Of a stretch of DNA of 12,649 nucleotides, positions 7,047 through 12,649 are shown one piece after another. This DNA comes from Rhodothermaceae bacterium (GTDB taxonomy: Bacteria > Bacteroidota > Rhodothermia > Rhodothermales > Rubricoccaceae): the NCBI GenBank assembly GCA_013003465.1, contig JABDIZ010000042.1, positions 1 through 12,649 of the forward strand. Direction: 5' to 3'. The notes below the pieces were generated by a model. That model did no database searches and had not been told where the DNA came from. It worked only from the letters and a program-made list of their open reading frames with translations. Each line of letters opens with the position of its first letter. Positions within the stretch are counted from its first letter, which is position 1. The position numbers were made by a program, and so were the translations under genes.

Positions 7047-7060
7047 GGAGCTACTCCGTT
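7037..7060 (-). promoter_or_regulatory. ribosome binding site of the carrier protein gene
   Basis: On the minus strand GGAG occupies 7057-7054, seven bases before the ATG at 7046. Most other genes in the window lack such a site, so the carrier appears to be set for stronger translation within its operon; the start at 7046 is secure because of it. Confidence 0.6.
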
Positions 7061-7096
7061 GTGAGGTTGGTAGGGATGACTTGTTACGGTGGACGA

Positions 7097-9796
7097 TCAG
7101 TCCGTGGACTCGGACAGCGGGCTCGGTTCGGGCAGGGTATCGGCGGCTCGGCCGGTCAGCCCAAGCGTCGCTCCGTTCTCGATGAGTTCCTCGTAGAGGC
7201 GATTGCCAAGTAACTGGTGCGCAGCCACGTTCGGGTGATCATCCCAGGGAGCGAGGAAAAGCTCCTCCTCCACATCGTCAATGCCGTCGTAGGCATCACC
7301 GATGCTCAGGACGGTGAACCCGGCATCGCGGGCAAGCCCCATCAGTTCTTCGACGGGGAGTTGCTGGCCTTCCAGACGCTTCTTCTCTTCCGTGCGAGGC
7401 ACGAACAGCCAGATCGGTCGGGCTCCGACCTCGCGCGCCTGGGCCACAATACGAGTATAGCCCTCGTGCAGGATCTCTGCCTCAAATGGCTCAAGGCGCT
7501 GCTTGATCTCCGCCTCGGACAAGGTCGAATCCACACGAGCCTGCTGACGGATGGCCTCTAGGTGCGGAGGCAAGTCAATTCCCTTCTGCACGAGCTCGAT
7601 GAAGAGCTGCGTCATGCGGAAGTCCTCGATGGTATGGCCTGTGTAGAGGAGAAGATCGGGCTGGAAGGTCACCACTTCGTCCATGAGCGGAAGGTGCTGC
7701 AACACACTGTACCCGCCTATGCTGAAGTTCAGGATTTCGTAGCGATCGAAACGCCCCTCCCGGCCTGCCTGCTCAGCGTTCAGCCGCGCCTCTGCTACCG
7801 CCTCGTAGGTCTCGTCGTCCAGTACGCCCGCCCCCATCTCGATGGAAGCACCGAGGAGTGCAATCCGGTAGGTGCCGTCCGGCTTCTCGCGCGTGTATTC
7901 CTGATCGCGCATGCCCCACTGGTTGACCGTCATCGGCGCCCGCTTGAAGATCAACTCCGACGAGGGCCTGAGTCGGTACAGGAACAAGTCGTTGGAGCGA
8001 ATGACCGCGTCGGAAGCAGCCAGCGGCTTCCAGTCCGGCGGCTTCTGGTTGCGGCTGCCGCCGACCTGCGCCGTGATCGAGTTGGTCGTCATCAGGGCTT
8101 CGTAGTAGCCCTTATCAGCCTGCTGCGCGTCGAATTCCGTCAGGCGGTCCTCTTGCAGTGACCCGACGAAATCGCCGAAGCCGCCGAGTCGGTACTGTGC
8201 CTGCGGCTGGCCGAGCCCGAGGATGACGAGCACACCGAGGCTGGTGACCATCGCGGCCCGGCTGAACGCAGGCTTGGCTGGGTCGAGGAGTGTGAAGCGG
8301 ACGCCACGGCTGTTGGCGTACTGCACCCCGACCCCGATGGCTATCAGGCCGACGATGATCAGGCCAAGCAGTGCGAAGTCTACCGGCCCGCTGTTGCCCG
8401 CTTGCGCCAGCATCCCTAGCCACGCGGCGGGTGTCGGGCTGTACCAGAATGACCAGAGCGCAGCGATGAAGATGAGCATCCCCATCACCTTGAGCGCGTG
8501 GGTGAGGGCCTTCTTGAACGAGAAGACGGGCTTGCTGAGCGAGCCCTTCTTGCCCGCCTTGAGCTGCGAGACCGAGTTGACCACGACGAGGCCGCCGAAG
8601 ACCGACCAGAACAGCACGTCAGTGATCGTGAGAGGGAAGGCGCCGAGGAGCCAGAACCACTGGTAGGAATGGAGGAGCCAGGTCACGAGGAAGACGCCCG
8701 CCGTGGCGAGACCGACCGCCTGCACCATCCCGCCCTTGCGCTTACGCAGCCGCATGAACATCGGGTAGTAGAAGACCTTCATCATGAAGTCCTTCCAGTA
8801 GATGTTCGAGCGACGCCAGAAGTCGTTGAAGCCGGAGGCGAGCAGGTAGCGGTGGTACGTCTCGGGCAGGTTGAAGCCGAAGAGGCCCAGCGTCCCGATG
8901 ATGAGGTGGAAGAGCCCGGAGACCTTGAGGTAGAGTAGGTACGTGCCGAACACGATCAGCACGACCGTCCAGAGATCCACCACCTGAGTCGGGTTAGGAA
9001 CGATGTAGTAGTAGAGGATGCGGTAGAGCAGCAGGTGCGTCATGCCACGGAACATCCAGAAGACGCCCTTCTGGTAGATCGTCGCCGCGTCGGTGTCGTA
9101 GTAGGTCCGCCGGAACGTCTGGTAGTCCACGACGGGGAAAAGCAGGAAGCAGGCGTTGGGCAGCAGGAAGAAGTACGACAGGCGCTCCCAGATGGTCGCC
9201 GGGACTTTCTCATGCTGCAGATCGTAGAGGTAGATGATCAGCCGGAACATGAACATCGAGCCCAGCACCGGCATCACGACAGGCCCCCAGGTGAGCTGCG
9301 CGAACAGCCCGGCGCCCACGCGGAGCATGGCCAGCGCGACACCAACCGCGACGAGCAGCCCCACGCGTGCCCACAAGTTGATGGGTAGGTGACAGATCCC
9401 GATCAGGCCCAGTCCGAGGCCTACGAGGATCAACGCTGGTGGCCCGAGCAGCAGCCAGAACCCCGCCAGCGAAAGCGCCAGGAAGAACGGCATCCGCAGG
9501 CGCATCGGCAGCACGGCGTGGATGACAAAGCCGCCCAGAATCAGCGGCGCCAGGGCCACGAAGCCGCTGCCCCGCTCCAGGTCGAAGACATTAAACGTGA
9601 GCAGCAGCAGTCCGAGTTGGAGCGCCACCAGGGCAATCGGACCCAACTCCGCGACGCGAGCGGCCACGGCGGACTGCGAAACGGGCAGGGAGGGGGCGGA
9701 TACTGCCGATGCACTCGGGGCGGACGACGCGTTGCTGTGCAACAAGCGCCGCCACAACGGCTGTCCTGTTTCTTCCAGAGAGGTATGCTTATCCAT
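7097..9796 (-). CDS. MBOAT acyltransferase fused to C-terminal SGNH-hydrolase domain
   Basis: This is an 899-residue membrane protein. An Ala/Ser/Pro-rich N-terminus of about 45 residues is followed by many hydrophobic segments (about 12) up to residue 530, then a soluble C-terminal domain. The MBOAT part has FWRRSNIYWKDFMM at 326-339, where DltB and AlgI have RRWHxS: Asn331 stands at the first His. The second, invariant His is present in WLLHSYQWFW (H376). The C-terminal part has SGNH blocks: LLGASIEMG with Ser651, FSIGGYS with Gly694, LYTGH near 718-721, and DDHPNVAAH with D852 and H854 completing a triad. MBOATs of this kind move acyl groups from a carrier across the membrane (DltB) and SGNH partners (DltD, AlgJ/X, PatB) complete transfer; here both are one chain. 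It is first in the operon, before the carrier. ATGs at 9829 and 9841 are alternative starts; I prefer 9796 (MDKHTS) because the extension is poor sequence. Confidence 0.85.
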   Translation of the reverse strand: MDKHTSLEETGQPLWRRLLHSNASSAPSASAVSAPSLPVSQSAVAARVAELGPIALVALQLGLLLLTFNVFDLERGSGFVALAPLILGGFVIHAVLPMRLRMPFFLALSLAGFWLLLGPPALILVGLGLGLIGICHLPINLWARVGLLVAVGVALAMLRVGAGLFAQLTWGPVVMPVLGSMFMFRLIIYLYDLQHEKVPATIWERLSYFFLLPNACFLLFPVVDYQTFRRTYYDTDAATIYQKGVFWMFRGMTHLLLYRILYYYIVPNPTQVVDLWTVVLIVFGTYLLYLKVSGLFHLIIGTLGLFGFNLPETYHRYLLASGFNDFWRRSNIYWKDFMMKVFYYPMFMRLRKRKGGMVQAVGLATAGVFLVTWLLHSYQWFWLLGAFPLTITDVLFWSVFGGLVVVNSVSQLKAGKKGSLSKPVFSFKKALTHALKVMGMLIFIAALWSFWYSPTPAAWLGMLAQAGNSGPVDFALLGLIIVGLIAIGVGVQYANSRGVRFTLLDPAKPAFSRAAMVTSLGVLVILGLGQPQAQYRLGGFGDFVGSLQEDRLTEFDAQQADKGYYEALMTTNSITAQVGGSRNQKPPDWKPLAASDAVIRSNDLFLYRLRPSSELIFKRAPMTVNQWGMRDQEYTREKPDGTYRIALLGASIEMGAGVLDDETYEAVAEARLNAEQAGREGRFDRYEILNFSIGGYSVLQHLPLMDEVVTFQPDLLLYTGHTIEDFRMTQLFIELVQKGIDLPPHLEAIRQQARVDSTLSEAEIKQRLEPFEAEILHEGYTRIVAQAREVGARPIWLFVPRTEEKKRLEGQQLPVEELMGLARDAGFTVLSIGDAYDGIDDVEEELFLAPWDDHPNVAAHQLLGNRLYEELIENGATLGLTGRAADTLPEPSPLSESTD

Positions 9797-9869
9797 TAGG
9801 CAGGGGGGATCGTGCGTACCCGCTCCCATGCGGGCGAACATGCACCGGGCGCCTTCTCAATAGCGAGCC

Positions 9870-9900
9870 CGAATCTAGTGAAAGCGCCTTGTGAATGAAA
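9870..9900 (-). promoter_or_regulatory. candidate Bacteroidota-type promoter of the MBOAT operon
   Basis: On the minus strand TTTC (9900-9897), a 19-base spacer and TAGATTCG (9877-9870) resemble TTTG-N19-21-TAnnTTTG with one mismatch in each box. Transcription would start near 9864, about 65 bases before the preferred ATG at 9796 and about 20 before the ATG at 9841. The match is imperfect and depends on the assumed phylum. Confidence 0.3.
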
Positions 9901-9907
9901 CCCTGTT

Positions 9908-9957
9908 ACGTTTTTCTAACGTGCGCCATCTCCAAAGGATGACTCCCGGAAAAACGT
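9908..9957. repeat. 9-bp perfect inverted repeat ACGTTTTTC / GAAAAACGT
   Basis: The arms lie at 9908-9916 and 9949-9957, with 32 bases between. The repeat sits directly upstream of the candidate operon promoter. The A/T-rich arms stand out in GC-rich DNA and could be a spaced operator or the stem of a long loop; no regulator gene is adjacent. Confidence 0.4.
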
Positions 9958-10049
9958 CGGCGGGTGCTGGCGATGGGGTCTGTAGGCAACAAGAGCGAGC
10001 GGTGGGGCACACGGTATCGGCGCGACGGCAAGGTTTCTGAATTCGAACA

Positions 10050-10075
10050 GCAGAGGCCAAGCTGAGCGCCTCTGC
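10050..10075. repeat. 8-bp hairpin GCAGAGGC / GCCTCTGC
   Basis: The perfect arms lie at 10050-10057 and 10068-10075 with a 10-base loop. It lies about 185 bases before the peptidase start. No T-run follows on either strand, so it is not a terminator; a binding site or leader hairpin is possible. Confidence 0.4.
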
Positions 10076-10258
10076 ACCGGCGGGACTCTCGGATGCGTCG
10101 GGAACCCCTACCTTAACAGGGCAGGCCCCCGAGGACACAACGCGGCTGCGGCGTACCCTGCCGCCACGCGGGTCTCTTTCCTCCATACGGAAGAACCCTC
10201 CCCGACGGGTCACCCGCCTCCGATTCAACGTCCACGCCTCCCTTCACCCCTTCTCGTC

Positions 10259-12340
10259 ATGATACGCCGCTTCATCCCAGGCTTCTTACTCGCCTTTGTG
10301 TTCGTCGTCTGCCCTGCCGCCGCGCAGGAAGCCGAGGACCCCTACCTCTGGCTCGAAGACGTGGAAAGCGATCAAGCGATGGCCTGGGTGGAAGCCCGCA
10401 ACGACGCCACGCTTGCTGACTTTCGCGCACAGCCGGTCTTCGAGCCGATCTACGAGCGCACCCTCGACATCCTCAACTCGAACGAGCGCATCGCTTACCC
10501 GAACATCCAGGGCGAGTGGCTCTATAACTTCTGGCAGGACGCCGAGCACGAGCGCGGCATCTGGCGGCGCACCGCCTGGGACGCCTACCTCACCGGCGAG
10601 CCGACCTGGGAAATCGTCCTCGACATCGATGCGCTTGCCGAGGCCGAGAACGTGAACTGGGTATACAAAGGTGCGAACTGCCTCCCGCCGGAGCACCGCC
10701 ATTGCCTCGTCCGCCTCTCGCGCGGCGGCGCTGACGCCGTCGAGACGCGCGAGTTCGACCTGACGACGCAGGCGTTTGTGGAAGACGGCTTCTTCCTGCC
10801 CGAGTCGAAGGGCGGCGCGGCATGGGTGGACGCCAACACGCTCCTCGTCTCTACCGATTTCGGCGAGGGCTCGATGACGACCTCCGGCTATCCGCGTGTG
10901 GTCAAGCGCTGGATGCGCGGCACTCCGCTGGCCTCGGCCGAGACCGTGTTCGAGGGCGAGACTGGCGATGTGGGCGCGTGGGCGGGCGGCTTCGAAATGG
11001 ACGGCGAACGCATCGCGGTCGTCACGCACGCGCCGAGCTTCTTCGAGAGCGCCTACTACATCGTCCCCGACGAAGACGAACCCGTCCGGCTCGACATCCC
11101 CATGGACGCGGACCCCGATCTCGTGAGCGGCCAACTCGCCGTATATCTCCGCTCCGATTGGACCGTCGGCGGAACGACCTACCCGCAGGGCGCGCTCATC
11201 GCCACCGACTACGAGGCCTTCCTCAATGGCGACCCCAACTTCCAGGTCGTCCTCCAGCCCACCGACCGGCAGACGATCAACAGCGTCAGTTCCACGAAGG
11301 ACTACCTGCTCGTCAGCCTGCTCGACAACGTGCGCGGCGAGTTGCATCGCTTTCAGTTTGATGATGGCGAATGGAGCGGAGCGCGCGTGGACGCGCCGAC
11401 GCTGGGCCGGGTCGGTCTCGCCAGCACCGACAACACGACGAACCGCTTCTTCTTTACCTATACCAACTACCTCCAGCCGACGACGCTCTACCTCGCCGAG
11501 CCCGACGGCACGGTCGAGGCCGTCCGCCAGCTTCCGCCGATGTTCGACGCGGAGGGGATGACGGTGCAGCAGTTCATGGCGACCTCGGAGGACGGCACGC
11601 AGGTCCCCTACTTCGTCGTCCACGACGAGGCCATCGCGCTCGACGGCACGAACCCGACGCTCCTCTACGCCTACGGCGGCTTCGAGGTGGCGCTTACGCC
11701 CTCGTACAGCGCGACGGTGGGGGCCAACTGGCTGGAGCGCGGCGGCGTCTATGTGATCGCCAACATCCGGGGCGGCGGCGAGTTCGGCCCGGCGTGGCAC
11801 CGCGCCGCCCAACTCGAACACCGCCAACGTGCCTACGACGACTTCCTGGCCGTGGCCGAGGACCTGATCGCACGCGGCATCACCTCGCCTGGCCACCTCG
11901 GCATCCGGGGCGGCTCCAACGGCGGCCTGCTTGTCGGCGTGGCGTTCACGCAGCGTCCCGACTTGTTCGACGCCGTCGTGTGTTCGGTGCCGCTGCTCGA
12001 CATGCAGCGCTACAACAAGCTGCTCGCGGGCGCGAGTTGGATGGCCGAGTACGGCAATCCCGACGAGCCCAACGACTGGGCCTTCATCCAGCGCTACTCG
12101 CCCTACCACAACGTTTCGGCGGACGTGGACTACCCGCGCGTGCTCTTCACCACCACTACGCGCGACGACCGCGTCCATCCCGGCCACGCACGCAAGATGG
12201 CCGCCAAGATGGAAGCGATGGGCCACGCGGTCTACTACTTCGAGAACACGGAGGGCGGCCACGGCGCGGGCGTCACGCCCGAGCAGCGCGCCACCATGAC
12301 AGCCGCCATCTACACCTACCTCTGGAAGCAGCTTCGGTAG
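10259..12340 (+). CDS. secreted prolyl oligopeptidase (peptidase family S9A)
   Basis: This 693-residue serine peptidase should cleave short peptides after proline. The N-terminus MIRRF plus a hydrophobic stretch ending CPAAAQ is a signal peptide with likely cleavage after residue 22 or 23, so it acts in the periplasm or outside. DPYLWLEDVES at 27-37 is the usual S9A opening. Residues to about 420 form the beta-propeller, and the rest is the alpha/beta-hydrolase domain. The nucleophile Ser553 is in GIRGGSNGGL, the acid Asp636 in TTRDDRVHPGHA (with substrate-binding Arg638), and His668 in EGGHGAG; all three are intact. IANIRGGGEFG at 500-510 and the YSPYHNV segment are also family marks. The length is normal. 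It is divergent from the operon; a link through proline supply is tempting but only speculation. No Shine-Dalgarno sequence is seen before the ATG. Confidence 0.95.
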   Translation: MIRRFIPGFLLAFVFVVCPAAAQEAEDPYLWLEDVESDQAMAWVEARNDATLADFRAQPVFEPIYERTLDILNSNERIAYPNIQGEWLYNFWQDAEHERGIWRRTAWDAYLTGEPTWEIVLDIDALAEAENVNWVYKGANCLPPEHRHCLVRLSRGGADAVETREFDLTTQAFVEDGFFLPESKGGAAWVDANTLLVSTDFGEGSMTTSGYPRVVKRWMRGTPLASAETVFEGETGDVGAWAGGFEMDGERIAVVTHAPSFFESAYYIVPDEDEPVRLDIPMDADPDLVSGQLAVYLRSDWTVGGTTYPQGALIATDYEAFLNGDPNFQVVLQPTDRQTINSVSSTKDYLLVSLLDNVRGELHRFQFDDGEWSGARVDAPTLGRVGLASTDNTTNRFFFTYTNYLQPTTLYLAEPDGTVEAVRQLPPMFDAEGMTVQQFMATSEDGTQVPYFVVHDEAIALDGTNPTLLYAYGGFEVALTPSYSATVGANWLERGGVYVIANIRGGGEFGPAWHRAAQLEHRQRAYDDFLAVAEDLIARGITSPGHLGIRGGSNGGLLVGVAFTQRPDLFDAVVCSVPLLDMQRYNKLLAGASWMAEYGNPDEPNDWAFIQRYSPYHNVSADVDYPRVLFTTTTRDDRVHPGHARKMAAKMEAMGHAVYYFENTEGGHGAGVTPEQRATMTAAIYTYLWKQLR

Positions 12341-12352
12341 CCCGGCAACGTG

Positions 12353-12649
12353 ATGACCAACTGGCGAGACATGGCCGAGCTTGACGGTGTCGAGCTGGAG
12401 GACTCGTTCATCCCTAGTTGGCGATACTCGCCATCGGTTGGCGGACTTCTCTTTGAACTGGAGGCCCGCCTCTGCTCGGACCACACCGCCTGGGAGCAGC
12501 CGATGCCAAGCGAGTTTGGGTGCTACAAGCGAGCGGAACTGCTCTTTGCTGCTGCCAGCGTTTCGGGCACTCTGCCGGAGCAGTCGGCAGTCCAGCCGAC
12601 ACAAGACTCAGACGGGAGCAGGGACTATGGCTCGTTCGACAGCATTATG
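12353..12649 (+). CDS. hypothetical protein, N-terminal part (3' end outside window)
   Basis: An open frame starts at ATG 12353 (or GTG 12350), 12 bases after the peptidase stop, and stays open for 99 codons to the window edge. The composition is that of a real protein: acidic N-terminus (MAELDGVELEDSFIPSW), then GGLLFELEARLCSDHTAWEQP, a Cys-Tyr-Lys turn and a hydrophobic AELLFAAA strand. The opening 'L-E-D-S-(F/Y)-x-x-x-W ... L-x-F-E-L-E' reminds me of small conserved hypothetical proteins of unknown function, but I cannot name a family. No signal peptide or membrane segment is visible. The short gap suggests co-transcription with the peptidase. The last 30 or so residues seen, rich in Ser, Gln and Asp, look less ordered. 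Confidence 0.65.
   Translation, partial: MTNWRDMAELDGVELEDSFIPSWRYSPSVGGLLFELEARLCSDHTAWEQPMPSEFGCYKRAELLFAAASVSGTLPEQSAVQPTQDSDGSRDYGSFDSIM

Larger units (their letters stand above)
9797..10258. other. 462-base divergent intergenic region between operon and peptidase gene
   Basis: No gene is supported here; a minus-strand open frame at 9875-10228 has arginine- and proline-rich composition typical of chance frames. The region must hold promoters for both the minus-strand operon and the plus-strand peptidase. I see one weak promoter candidate for the operon, a 9-bp inverted repeat (9908-9916 with 9949-9957) and an 8-bp hairpin (10050-10057 with 10068-10075). No riboswitch or tRNA-like fold was recognised. 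Confidence 0.6.

Noticed and set aside
5224..9796. Canonical D-alanylation (dltABCD) operon
   Set aside because: Gene content partly fits, but the ligase pocket lacks the DltA cysteine, DltD is not a separate gene, two flavoenzymes are added, and high-GC composition argues against a Gram-positive teichoic acid system.
9875..10228. 117-codon minus-strand open frame in the divergent intergenic region
   Set aside because: Arg/Pro/Ser-rich chance composition, no start signal, and it covers the expected promoter region.
10286..12604. 772-codon minus-strand open frame opposite the peptidase
   Set aside because: It mirrors a gene with an intact catalytic triad and signal peptide; its Val/Arg/Glu/His-rich product has no motif and is a by-product of GC-rich codon use.
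1..12649. CRISPR array, tRNA/rRNA, insertion sequence or attachment site
   Set aside because: No spaced repeats, no recognisable RNA gene fold, no transposase or integrase and no terminal repeats were seen.

Overview
The window is GC-rich bacterial chromosome with eight complete or partial genes plus one that starts at the right edge. GC content, the near absence of Shine-Dalgarno sequences before most starts, and a possible Bacteroidota-type promoter (TTTG-N19-TAnnTTTG-like) suggest a high-GC member of the Bacteroidota/Rhodothermota side. This is inference; no rRNA or other decisive marker is present.

Layout. Positions 1-1163 (+) hold the C-terminal third of the chromosome-organising ATPase SMC. 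It is followed by a small class I SAM methyltransferase (1219-1881, +) and a short lipoprotein that may carry an STN-like domain (2044-2397, +). Convergent to these is a five-gene minus-strand operon, read from 9796 down to 2587. Its order is an MBOAT acyltransferase fused to an SGNH-hydrolase domain, an acyl/peptidyl carrier protein, an amino-acid adenylating ligase, an acyl-CoA-dehydrogenase-like flavoprotein, and a flavin-dependent halogenase-like oxidoreductase. It closes with an intrinsic terminator at 2522-2556. Divergent from the operon, across a 462-base non-coding region, is a secreted S9A prolyl oligopeptidase (10259-12340, +). A hypothetical gene starts 12 bases after it and runs off the window.

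How the operon may work. Ligase, carrier and MBOAT-SGNH mirror the logic of DltA, DltC, DltB and DltD, in which D-alanine is activated, loaded on a carrier and passed across the membrane onto a cell-surface polymer. The ligase, carrier, dehydrogenase and halogenase-like enzyme also mirror the PltF, PltL, PltE and PltA set, which turns L-proline into carrier-bound (halogenated) pyrrole-2-carboxylate. The ligase pocket I read off by eye, D-L-L-Y-N-A-L-V-C-K, is one residue from the code I remember for the stand-alone proline ligases of pyrrole pathways, and it lacks the cysteine typical of DltA. My reading is that the operon makes a carrier-bound, oxidised and perhaps further tailored proline-derived acyl group and exports it by an MBOAT onto an unknown extracytoplasmic acceptor. 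I do not know of a described system of this kind. It is the main point of interest here. No phosphopantetheinyl transferase, flavin reductase, thioesterase or polymer synthase lies in the window.
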